In this document: positions 15,742 through 23,051 of the stretch, one piece after another
How the letters are laid out: each line of letters begins with the position of its first letter
Numbering within the stretch: position 1 is the first letter of the stretch
Assembly (NCBI GenBank): GCA_002070755.1
Contig: MWDY01000294.1
Coordinates: 1-23,205 of the forward strand
DNA from: Spirochaetes bacterium ADurb.Bin110
Lineage (GTDB): Bacteria; Spirochaetota; Spirochaetia; Treponematales; Rectinemataceae
DNA length: 23,205 nucleotides
Direction of reading: 5' to 3'
The notes under the pieces: model-generated
What the model saw: the letters and a program-made list of their open reading frames with translations, nothing else
Told to the model about the DNA's origin: nothing
Database searches by the model: none
Translations under genes and position numbers: made by a program

Positions 15742-16952
15742 AAAACATATTAAAGAATAAAGCGCCTATTAAGGATGCAAGGATGAACGACAGATTCATG
15801 AACACCTACACGCGGACCGGCCTTGTGCTGGATCATGGGGCTGGCGCGCGGCTTTTTGCTACCGATGGAAACGAATATATCGATTTTATGGCGGGAATCG
15901 GGGTAAGCTCGCTGGGGCACGGGCATCCGAAGCTCGTTTCAGCAATAGCGGAACAAGCATCAAAGCTAATCCATGTGTCGAATTATTTTATTACCGAGCC
16001 GTCGATAAAACTCGCTCAAGAGCTCACGGATGCAACCGGCTATGACAAGGTTTTTTTCTGCAATTCAGGAGCCGAAGCGAATGAGGGTATGTTCAAGCTT
16101 GCCCGCAAATATGGCTCAACAAAGAACCCAGACAAGAATATCATTGTAACTCTCAAACAATCCTTCCATGGGCGGACGATAACCACTATCACGGCTACCG
16201 GACAGGACAAATTTCATAAATACTTCGGACCTTTTACGCCAGGTTTTGTGTATGCCGAGCCAGATAACATAGAAGAGCTCGACAAACTGCTTGAACCGAA
16301 TGTGTGCGCCTTTGTGTTCGAGCCAATTCAAGGCGAAGGCGGGGTACGAATGATTTCGCAGGCGTATCTAAGGGCAGCCCAGGAGATGTGCCGCGAGCGG
16401 GATATCTTGTTCTGTGCGGATGAGGTGCAGACGGGGATGGGCAGAACGGGGGCGATCCTGGCCTGCGAGCGGCTGGGACTAAAGCCAGATGTCAGTGCGA
16501 TTGCCAAAGGGCTTGCTGGCGGCGTACCGATCGGCGCTTTCCTTGCGCGAGGAGATGCGGCCGAAGTGTTACAGCCTGGCGATCATGGCACAACCTTCGG
16601 CGGCGGCCCACTTGCGGCATCTGCGGCTCTCATTGTGCTATCGGAGCTCACAAGACCAGGTTTCCTCGACGAAATCGACCGCAAGGGCCGCCGCCTCAGA
16701 TCGCTCATAGAAAGCTTCAATCATCCAATAGTCAAAGATGTGCGCGGCATGGGGCTTATGATCGGGGTGGGCGTAAAAGTCGATCCTCATGAGGTCGTCA
16801 GCGCAGCCCAGGCTCACCACCTTCTCGTTCTAACAGCTGGAGATGATACCGTGAGGCTTTTGCCACCCTTGGTACTAACAGACAAAGATATCGAAGAGGG
16901 CGCCGCTGCGTTAAAGCTTGCGCTAGATGATGTGGAGAAGCTGCGGAAATAG
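15738..16952 (+). CDS. argD: Acetylornithine aminotransferase
   Basis: A 404-aa class III PLP-dependent aminotransferase making N-acetylornithine from the semialdehyde and glutamate. The PLP lysine is K257 in AIAKGLAGGVPIG, the pyridine-N aspartate is D228 in CADEVQTGMGRTG, and NSGAEANE (109-116) binds the phosphate. The first ATG overlaps the argB stop (ATGA). A second in-frame ATG at 15783 (MNDRFMNTYTRTG) also fits the family N-terminus and has AAGG nearby, so the first 15 residues are uncertain. The operon's arginine genes end here; argF, argG and argH must lie elsewhere. The 264-nt stretch before the next gene (16953-17216) shows no further gene and no convincing terminator. Confidence 0.95.
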   Translation: MKNILKNKAPIKDARMNDRFMNTYTRTGLVLDHGAGARLFATDGNEYIDFMAGIGVSSLGHGHPKLVSAIAEQASKLIHVSNYFITEPSIKLAQELTDATGYDKVFFCNSGAEANEGMFKLARKYGSTKNPDKNIIVTLKQSFHGRTITTITATGQDKFHKYFGPFTPGFVYAEPDNIEELDKLLEPNVCAFVFEPIQGEGGVRMISQAYLRAAQEMCRERDILFCADEVQTGMGRTGAILACERLGLKPDVSAIAKGLAGGVPIGAFLARGDAAEVLQPGDHGTTFGGGPLAASAALIVLSELTRPGFLDEIDRKGRRLRSLIESFNHPIVKDVRGMGLMIGVGVKVDPHEVVSAAQAHHLLVLTAGDDTVRLLPPLVLTDKDIEEGAAALKLALDDVEKLRK

Positions 16953-17216
16953 CAAAGGCAGCGCTGAGCAGCTTAAATCTCTGGCTTTGCCAGTCTTCCT
17001 CGCTGTAGTACTGCCCCTCTGTGTGGGATTCATCATGGGGCCTTTGAGACCATGCCAAAATGCCAAGAAGTATATCGCAGCGCCATAATTTTAGTTGACC
17101 GTAAAATGATATTATCCTGTTTAGCGCGGATGATTCTTATCGCGTTGCCAGTATCTTATCTAGCCGTTGACTTTGCTTCATAATATAAAAATTCGAGTAC
17201 AAGGGAGCGATCGATC

Positions 17217-18419
17217 ATGGAGCAAAATTACAAAGTTTTCCCCTATCGCTGGGTTATCCTTGTGGCAACAATGCTCGTCAATATGACTATACAGGTACTG
17301 TGGATTGCGTATTCGCCCATCACAAGCAGCGCGGCCTTATACTACGGGGTATCGGAAATGGCAGTTGGCTTTTTTGCGATGTCCTTCATGATCGCCTTTA
17401 TTCCACTCTCGATTCCAGTTTCGTGGCTGATCGACCGCTATGGTTATGTGTTGACCGTAGGCACGGCTTCCGTTGCGGTTGGCGTGCTGGGAATAGTGCG
17501 TGGCATTGCAGGGCAGCGTTTTGCGCTTGCAATGGTAGCGACCTGCGGGATAGCAGCGGCGCAGCCATTTTTGCTGAATTCATGGACAAAGATACCGGCT
17601 GCATGGTTTCCGGCGCGCGAGCGAGCTACTGCGGTTGGTCTTATCACTATTGCGAGCATTCTCGGAACCGCGGTTGGCCTGGTGCTGACTCCAATTTTGG
17701 CTGGAAGCATGGATATTGCGCAGGTGCAGATGGTGTATGGCGCGGCAGCGAGCGTGGCTGCGTTGGTGTTTGTGCTCGTGGCCAAGGAAAAGCCGCGGCT
17801 TCCGCCTGACGAATCGGCATCCCGCGAGCGCGCCTTCATGGTTGAAGGGTTAAAACATGCGCTCAAAACACCATCATTCGTGCAATTTCTCGTAATCGTG
17901 TTCGTTGGGATGGGCATTTTCAATGGTGTGACAACCTGGGTTGAGGGTATTGTTCGGCCGCGTGGCATAGGTTCAGACCAAGCGGGAATTCTCGGAGCCA
18001 TCATGTTGGTAGGAGGAATTATTGGCGCAATGGTCATACCGCACTTTTCTGACAAGGCTGGGAAACGCAAACCCTACATCGTAATAGGCCTTATGGGAGC
18101 GATTCCAGGTCTTGTTGGACTGGCACTCGCGCAAGGATTTGTACTGATCGCAGCTTCGGCTTTTGTGCTGGGTTTTTTTCTAATTGCAGTGAATCCTGTG
18201 GGAATGCAATATGCGGCTGAAGTTGCGCATCCAACTCCAGAAGGCACATCCAACGGCTTAGTTACGCTTGCGGGCCAAGTCTCTGTTCTACTCGTCTATG
18301 CGATGGAAGCGATCAACAATGTGACTGGAACTTTCACTGCATCGCTCATCATCGTAGCAGTACTATTGGGTGCTTCAGCAATTCTTGCCACAAGGCTCAA
18401 AGAGAATGATCAAAGATAA
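17217..18419 (+). CDS. MFS transporter, SLC49/FLVCR-like
   Basis: A 400-aa polytopic membrane protein with about 12 helices in two halves split by a charged loop near 190-215. The loop after helix 2 (WLIDRYGYVLT) is the MFS motif A region. AAAQPFLLNSWTKIPAAWFP followed by RERATAVG closely resembles the block shared by the SLC49 group (DIRC2/FLVCR and bacterial relatives), whose members move haem, choline or other cations. The substrate here is unknown. It lies on the arg operon strand but 264 nt downstream, so it may have its own promoter. The start is ATG 17217 with GGGAG nine bases upstream. An arginine or ornithine role cannot be inferred from position alone. Confidence 0.87.
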   Translation: MEQNYKVFPYRWVILVATMLVNMTIQVLWIAYSPITSSAALYYGVSEMAVGFFAMSFMIAFIPLSIPVSWLIDRYGYVLTVGTASVAVGVLGIVRGIAGQRFALAMVATCGIAAAQPFLLNSWTKIPAAWFPARERATAVGLITIASILGTAVGLVLTPILAGSMDIAQVQMVYGAAASVAALVFVLVAKEKPRLPPDESASRERAFMVEGLKHALKTPSFVQFLVIVFVGMGIFNGVTTWVEGIVRPRGIGSDQAGILGAIMLVGGIIGAMVIPHFSDKAGKRKPYIVIGLMGAIPGLVGLALAQGFVLIAASAFVLGFFLIAVNPVGMQYAAEVAHPTPEGTSNGLVTLAGQVSVLLVYAMEAINNVTGTFTASLIIVAVLLGASAILATRLKENDQR

Positions 18420-18534
18420 TGATGAGACGGCTTGTTTGATAACCTTGAATATTGCCTTGCTTACACCGCTGCCTATGCAATGCCATTTTAGGTCCATGAG
18501 AAAATCTTGGATGAAGAATATGTCGTTAGTTTAG

Positions 18535-18565
18535 AGGGATAATATGGAATCCCTATTTCTATTTT
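18535..18565 (+). terminator. Possible weak terminator after the MFS gene
   Basis: AGGGAT (18535-18540) pairs with ATCCCT (18549-18554) across 8 nt and is followed by ATTTCTATTTT. It lies in the 139-nt convergent gap and runs into the 3' end of the MBL-fold gene. The six-pair stem is short, so confidence is modest. Confidence 0.35.
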
Positions 18566-19707
18566 AAAAAGTCGCTTATTCGGTCGAATTGCGTAATTAC
18601 GCTCAGATTTCCCTTATCGTCGATAGAGACTCTTATGTTTCCATCAATGGGGCTCAAATAGACTGCTGCTCCTATTTTTCGGAGGTTATTATATACCTGC
18701 AAGCTGGCAAGGCGGTCATGCATCATCACTGCAATTTCTGGAGACACAAGTCTTATAAAAGACTTAGAGGATGATGTATCGCTACCGTGATGTCCTACTT
18801 TAAAAACATCGGCCTTGAGCTCAGAGCCATATTTCTCTATAAGATCCAGTTCCCTCGATGTATAGACATCGCCCATGAACAACATGCTCGAATTGCCAAA
18901 TGCGAATTTCATTACTAAAGATCTATCGTTTACAAATAGAGTGCTATTGGCAGGATATTCGCTGTAATACACGATATTAGCTTCCGGATTATATACTTTT
19001 GCATGTATTTTGCTGCCAAAGTCGAACTCCGATCCTTCTTCTAGATAGATAATAGGAATTTTCTTGTCCGCCGCATTGGTCAAAAAATTCTGGAAAATAG
19101 CGGTAGGATATTCGAGTTTGCTCATATAGATGACTTCTACAGGGAATTCTTGCAGTACGGATATAAGCCCACCTATATGATCTATATGAGGATGCGACAC
19201 TACTATGGCATCTATTCTATCGATTTCAAGAGCATGCAGATAGGAGCATACCATAGAACCGCAGGATGGGGCTCCGCCATCTATGAGCATCACCTTATTA
19301 TCTGGCGAGATAATGATAGTACTATCCCCAGATTTTTCATCGGTATTCGACTCTTCGGACAATAGGAGTCTTAAGAACCAGGCTGTCAACCTTTTATCAT
19401 TATTCTCACGACTGAATACCTGATCATAACGATCCACTATGGCAGAAGATTCGGCTTGAGCCCATGTAAGGCCGACAGTTCGAATCCCGAAGACAATGCA
19501 CAGCATTGCAAAAATGAATGTAGTCTTACATCGCAGAGCAAGCGCATTGCTGTGTCTTGAGCGGTCCAACTTGGGTTTTCTCTTTTTAGCCTCTATAGAA
19601 TAGGAATCCATAGAAGAGCCCTCTTTAGAAAAGTTTTCTTTAGAAAAGACCTTTTTGGGAAGGGTCACTACCCCTATAGAAAGAGGCTCTTTAGAAAGCT
19701 GGTTCAT
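18559..19707 (-). CDS. Membrane-anchored ComEC-like metallo-beta-lactamase-fold hydrolase
   Basis: A 382-aa protein with a basic, serine/lysine-rich N-terminus (1-60), one hydrophobic segment (about 62-85, ending TWAQA and possibly cleavable) and an MBL-fold domain on the outer face. The metal motif is complete: SHPHIDHIGG (H172, H174, D176, H177), FMGD and VGHHGSD. The arrangement resembles the C-terminal domain of ComEC/Rec2 (COG2333-type) found as a separate secreted protein. A nuclease or phosphodiesterase role is possible but unproven. A GTG at 19722 overlaps the upstream permease stop, but GGGAG lies just ahead of ATG 19707, which is chosen. The later ATG at 19611 (MDSYSIEAKK) would remove the repetitive N-terminus. 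It is the last gene of the ABC importer operon, 11 nt after the permease. Confidence 0.82.
   Translation of the reverse strand: MNQLSKEPLSIGVVTLPKKVFSKENFSKEGSSMDSYSIEAKKRKPKLDRSRHSNALALRCKTTFIFAMLCIVFGIRTVGLTWAQAESSAIVDRYDQVFSRENNDKRLTAWFLRLLLSEESNTDEKSGDSTIIISPDNKVMLIDGGAPSCGSMVCSYLHALEIDRIDAIVVSHPHIDHIGGLISVLQEFPVEVIYMSKLEYPTAIFQNFLTNAADKKIPIIYLEEGSEFDFGSKIHAKVYNPEANIVYYSEYPANSTLFVNDRSLVMKFAFGNSSMLFMGDVYTSRELDLIEKYGSELKADVFKVGHHGSDTSSSKSFIRLVSPEIAVMMHDRLASLQVYNNLRKIGAAVYLSPIDGNIRVSIDDKGNLSVITQFDRISDFLK
19622..19698. repeat. Short in-frame repeats in the MBL-fold gene N-terminus
   Basis: TCTTTAGAAAAG occurs at 19622-19633 and 19637-19648, and TCTTTAGAAAG at 19688-19698. The spacings are 15 and 51 nt, all multiples of three. 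On the coding strand they give repeated Phe/Leu-Ser-Lys-Glu units (LSKEP, FSKEN, FSKEG), joined by related SIG and SIE units. This looks like a small expanding coding repeat. Confidence 0.6.
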
Positions 19708-19718
19708 CTTACTCCCAA

Positions 19719-20588
19719 TCACTTTGAAGCCACCTTCGAAAATCCGGTAAGAATATATTTCTGAAGGAGAATGAATAGAATAATGATTGGAATAACCGTT
19801 ATTACAGCTCCAGCCATGATTTGGTTCTGATTCATAGTTTCTAGGCCTGCATAAGAGCGCTTGAGTTCATAGACGCCCAATGCGATTGTCCTTCGCAATG
19901 GAGTGGTGGTGGCGATTTTGGGCCAGAAATATGCATTCCAGCTATCGATAAAAGTTATTATGGTAACAGTAAGCATGGTGGGTTTGCATAATGGAATGAG
20001 AATGCGAAAGATAATACTGATTCGCCCTAATCCTTCGAGCTGTGCAGCTTCTATAAACGCATCGTCTACAGATTTGAAAGTCTGTCGAAGCATGAAGATC
20101 GTATAAGCGGATACGGCGTTAGGCACTATCAGACCCGCAAAAGTATTTATCCAATTGAGCTTTGCTATCATTACATATATTGGCACAAAGGTCACTTGAA
20201 TGGGTACCATTAGTGCTCCCAAGACTACAATGAATAGAATATCGCGTCCAGGGAATTTTCCTTTGGAAAAACCATAGGCCGCAAAGGATCCGATGACAAT
20301 CTGTAGCGTCATTACTCCTACGGTCATGACGATTGTGTTAAGTATATATTGCCCGAAAGGAGCCATTTTGAACACATCGATATAATTCTTCCACTGGAAT
20401 TTCAACGGCCAAAGAGTAGGAACAGGTCTCAGCAGCTCTTCGCTTGTCTTGAGCGATGTGATGATCATCCAGTAGAAGGGAAAGACTATGATTAGCGTAA
20501 ATACGATCGCAAACAGATACTGAAAAAATGTCAGTATATGCCGAGTCTTGATCGCTTTGATATTGGAAATTTCATTCTGTTTTAGCAT
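19719..20588 (-). CDS. ABC sugar-type importer permease (MalG/UgpE-like)
   Basis: A 289-aa inner-membrane permease with six predicted helices of the CUT1 carbohydrate importer family. The EAA loop that contacts the ATPase is EAAQLEGLGRISIIFRILIP (about 182-201). The first helix follows a short basic N-terminus, and FPFYWMIITSLKTSEEL is typical of the MalG/UgpE side. It pairs with the permease encoded 15 nt upstream and the binding protein two genes upstream. No ATP-binding subunit gene occurs in the operon, so a shared ATPase encoded elsewhere is likely (known for CUT1 systems using MsiK/UgpC-type ATPases). The Shine-Dalgarno is weak, so coupling to the upstream gene is possible. Confidence 0.92.
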   Translation of the reverse strand: MLKQNEISNIKAIKTRHILTFFQYLFAIVFTLIIVFPFYWMIITSLKTSEELLRPVPTLWPLKFQWKNYIDVFKMAPFGQYILNTIVMTVGVMTLQIVIGSFAAYGFSKGKFPGRDILFIVVLGALMVPIQVTFVPIYVMIAKLNWINTFAGLIVPNAVSAYTIFMLRQTFKSVDDAFIEAAQLEGLGRISIIFRILIPLCKPTMLTVTIITFIDSWNAYFWPKIATTTPLRRTIALGVYELKRSYAGLETMNQNQIMAGAVITVIPIIILFILLQKYILTGFSKVASK

Positions 20589-20603
20589 AAGTAAGTCGCC
20601 TTA

Positions 20604-21518
20604 TTATGATTCATAATAGATATTTCTTTCGGTGAATTTCATTGTGGCGGCAGTAAATCCCATTAGAATTACAAAAAAGACAAGGGTAACTGCTGCGGCG
20701 CGATCCACTCTAAAATCGACAAAAGCCAATTCATAGATCCAGTATACAATTACTTCTGTTGCCCCATACGGTCCTCCACTTGTCATTACATCGATTGATT
20801 GGAAGACTTTCATCGAGGCTATAAAAGTTGTGACAAAGAGGAACAGGGTTGTAGGAGAAAGAAGTGGGAGAGTTATAAATCTAAATCGCTGGAAACCATT
20901 TGCCCCGTCGAGCTTTGCCGCCTCATAATATTCAGGTGATATGCCCTTCATTGCGGAGAGATAGATCATCATGCCATATCCAATAACCCTCCAGCCCGTC
21001 AATATGAGCACTGCCGTCAAGGCATTTTCTTTGGTATTGAACATTATTGGCTTAAGGCCGATTACTTTGAGGACATAGTTAAGAATTCCGTATTGGTCGT
21101 TCAAGATCCACATGAATACAATGGCGGAAGCCGATATGGCGATATATCGCGGCATAAAAACGATAGAGCGCAATGCAGAAAAGACTTTGCTCTCTCTATT
21201 GAATAGGGATGCTAGCAACAGACCTCCAGCTATTGTTATGACAATTTCCCAGAATGTATAGCGGAAGGTGATGGCCAGGGAATTTACTAGGCTTGCGAAT
21301 CCCGAGCCCTTGAAAAGCCATTTGAAATTCTTGAGTCCAACATATTTATAGGTGTCGCTTATAAGATTCCAGTTTGTGAAACTGATCTGAAAGAGTTTTA
21401 CGATTGGGTAATAGACAAATAATGCGAAAAATATGACTGCAGGCAGCACGCATAGAAAATCTTTCAGTTTTTCGCGCCGCCGGTAGTTGATTTTCTTTTT
21501 TGTAGTCATTGAGTTCAT
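20604..21518 (-). CDS. ABC sugar-type importer permease (MalF/UgpA-like)
   Basis: A 304-aa inner-membrane permease with six helices after a very basic N-terminus (KKKINYRRREKLK, 7-19). The EAA loop is YEAAKLDGANGFQRFRFITL (about 198-217). The pattern FFALFVYYPIVKLFQISFTNWN near the start is characteristic of UgpA/MalF-like subunits. It forms the transport channel with the next permease. GGAG lies only 2 nt before ATG 21518. A second ATG at 21509 has longer spacing, so the first three residues are uncertain. A strong hairpin sits in the 86-nt gap before this gene and probably lowers permease expression relative to the binding protein. Confidence 0.92.
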   Translation of the reverse strand: MNSMTTKKKINYRRREKLKDFLCVLPAVIFFALFVYYPIVKLFQISFTNWNLISDTYKYVGLKNFKWLFKGSGFASLVNSLAITFRYTFWEIVITIAGGLLLASLFNRESKVFSALRSIVFMPRYIAISASAIVFMWILNDQYGILNYVLKVIGLKPIMFNTKENALTAVLILTGWRVIGYGMMIYLSAMKGISPEYYEAAKLDGANGFQRFRFITLPLLSPTTLFLFVTTFIASMKVFQSIDVMTSGGPYGATEVIVYWIYELAFVDFRVDRAAAVTLVFFVILMGFTAATMKFTERNIYYES

Positions 21519-21544
21519 TTCTCCAGCTTGACTCGGAATAAGGG

Positions 21545-21578
21545 TGTGGCTGACAAAGAGTATCTTTTGTCAGCCACA
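21545..21578 (-). promoter_or_regulatory. 13-bp intergenic hairpin between binding-protein and permease genes
   Basis: TGTGGCTGACAAA (21545-21557) and TTTGTCAGCCACA (21566-21578) are perfectly complementary with an 8-nt loop. On the operon strand there is no T run after the stem, so it is not a standard intrinsic terminator. In comparable operons (malE-malF and others) such a stem protects the 3' end of the binding-protein message and makes that protein more abundant than the permeases. Confidence 0.75.
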
Positions 21579-21604
21579 TTTAAAAGTGAATTAATTTTTG
21601 CTTA

Positions 21605-22846
21605 TCAGTCTTCAAGAGCTTCGTTTATTAGCTGTGCCATCTTTTTCATAGAAGAATCGACATCTCCACCTTCAATAATGACCTTAGCCAATTCCTGCAT
21701 CCAAATCTTCGAAAGCGCTGCATAGGCTGGGTGTTGAATACGTGGATTTATATTGTTTAGATTGTCGAAAACTGCCTTGAATGCTGGCTTTTCTTCTAGA
21801 AATGCTTTCGCCTCGCTTGTTTGTAAGACAGAGTTGCGGGTAGGCATATATCCAGTTTCTTTTGCCCAAAGCATGTTGACTTCCTTGCTTGTTAGATAGG
21901 ACAGAAGTTTCCATGCCGCATTCTTTACATCCTGTTTGTTCTTTGCTGGAATAAGGAGAACGCATCCTCCAATTTCCGATTTTCTTGTTACATTGCCCGG
22001 CAGATAGTGCATTCCAACCTTGAATTTGGCATTAGTGGCGTACATCTCGTACAATGAAGTAGTGTGTACAACTGAAAAAGCTTTTCCATCGAGAAAGTTC
22101 TGTCTCATTATAGAAGAAGCATCCTTTCCATAAGCCCAGTAGGCGCTTTTTTCGTCACACCACTGTTTAAGTTTCTTTGTGATTGCAACCGCGGTTGGTT
22201 CTCCTAGATCAGTAGTATTATTGTCTTTTATTATCTTTACCCCAGCGTTTAAATAGAAAGGCTCGAAATACCATTGATCCCAGCCCGGGATAACTGTGGC
22301 ATATCGTTGAGTAACTCCGCCCGAGATCTTTGAGGCTTTCTTCATGAATTCATCCATATCTGACCATTTTTCTGGTAGCTTGATTTTTTCAGCTTCCGCT
22401 ATGTCTTTGTTGTAGAACATGATTTGTGTAGAAATAAGGAAGGGCAAAGAGACCTGCTTGCCATCATAGCTCGAAGCTCGCCGCAAACCTTCACCAAAAT
22501 CATTGATATCGAAGCTAGTCGCCTTGATGTATGGATCAAGGATCTCACAAAGCCCTGCCGCACCATATTGTGCTACATAGGGTGTATTTGCCACTGTAAG
22601 CGCTGGCAAAGTAGTGCCTGCTGCCTGTGCAGCTATTAGCTTTTCGTTGAGATCCGCATAGCTGCCTTGATAGATTGCCTCGACCTTGATAAGTGGGTTC
22701 TGTTTTTCGAAGTCGGCGATTACCTTGTCGATAAGTGGCTTATATTGAGCCTCAAGTGCGTGCCAAAACTGTATCTTGATTGGGGCTTTGACCGCATATT
22801 TGTCAGCATCTTGAGCTCCTATCCCGACTATAACCATCAGCATCAT
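21605..22846 (-). CDS. ABC importer extracellular solute-binding protein (UgpB-like)
   Basis: A 413-aa family 1 solute-binding protein, expected in the periplasm. The N-lobe reads IQFWHALEAQYKPLIDKVIA then VEAIYQGSYADLNEKLIAA, the pattern of UgpB-type proteins for glycerol-3-phosphate or related sugar derivatives. WDQWYFEPFYLNAG (about 197-210) resembles their ligand loop. The substrate cannot be fixed. The N-terminus is odd: the hydrophobic stretch MMLMVIVGIGAQDA is short for a signal peptide and lacks the usual lysines, and no Shine-Dalgarno precedes it. Upstream in frame are codons for Lys-Pro-Leu-Thr-Ile and then a stop, with no ATG, GTG or TTG; an ATT start at 22849 is conceivable. No lipobox cysteine is seen. 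It is the first gene of the importer operon. Confidence 0.92.
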   Translation of the reverse strand: MMLMVIVGIGAQDADKYAVKAPIKIQFWHALEAQYKPLIDKVIADFEKQNPLIKVEAIYQGSYADLNEKLIAAQAAGTTLPALTVANTPYVAQYGAAGLCEILDPYIKATSFDINDFGEGLRRASSYDGKQVSLPFLISTQIMFYNKDIAEAEKIKLPEKWSDMDEFMKKASKISGGVTQRYATVIPGWDQWYFEPFYLNAGVKIIKDNNTTDLGEPTAVAITKKLKQWCDEKSAYWAYGKDASSIMRQNFLDGKAFSVVHTTSLYEMYATNAKFKVGMHYLPGNVTRKSEIGGCVLLIPAKNKQDVKNAAWKLLSYLTSKEVNMLWAKETGYMPTRNSVLQTSEAKAFLEEKPAFKAVFDNLNNINPRIQHPAYAALSKIWMQELAKVIIEGGDVDSSMKKMAQLINEALED

Positions 22847-22878
22847 AATTGTTAACGGTTTTTATATTTGATTTCTTA

Positions 22879-22891
22879 TGAACTCAGTTCA
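22879..22891. promoter_or_regulatory. Operator-like palindrome upstream of the importer operon
   Basis: TGAACTCAGTTCA is a perfect 13-nt palindrome with one central base, 33 nt before the binding-protein start. A further half site TGAAC occurs near 22904. Placement and symmetry suit a LacI- or GntR-type regulator of the ABC genes; no regulator gene is in the window. The operon's own promoter boxes are not clear. Confidence 0.45.
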
Positions 22892-22979
22892 AAATCATCT
22901 TAATGAACATATATCTAGATGATCATACAGCTCTTTTCCCATTCCGCTGCGACTATGCGCCAATTAAGCCAGCCCTCCC

Positions 22980-23008
22980 TGGACAGTATCTTTGCCTCGG
23001 AGGATAAT
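22980..23008 (+). promoter_or_regulatory. Sigma70-type promoter for the aminopeptidase P-family gene
   Basis: TGGACA (22980-22985) and GATAAT (23003-23008) each match the consensus at 5 of 6 positions with the ideal 17-nt spacer. Transcription would start near 23015, about 37 nt before the ATG at 23052. Confidence 0.6.
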
Positions 23009-23051
23009 TGCTCTGTTCTTTCCATATTATTTTAGATCCTAAGGAGCATGC

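Noticed and set aside
16953..17216. Hidden gene or terminator between argD and the MFS gene
   Set aside because: Only weak complementarity (GCAAAG with CTTTGC) and no Shine-Dalgarno-led ORF; TTGACT and TATAAA occur but with wrong spacing for a promoter.
17444..18070. A 208-codon minus-strand frame opposite the MFS gene
   Set aside because: Its composition (Pro, Thr, Ala, Met rich) is what antisense of transmembrane codons yields; no motif or start signal.
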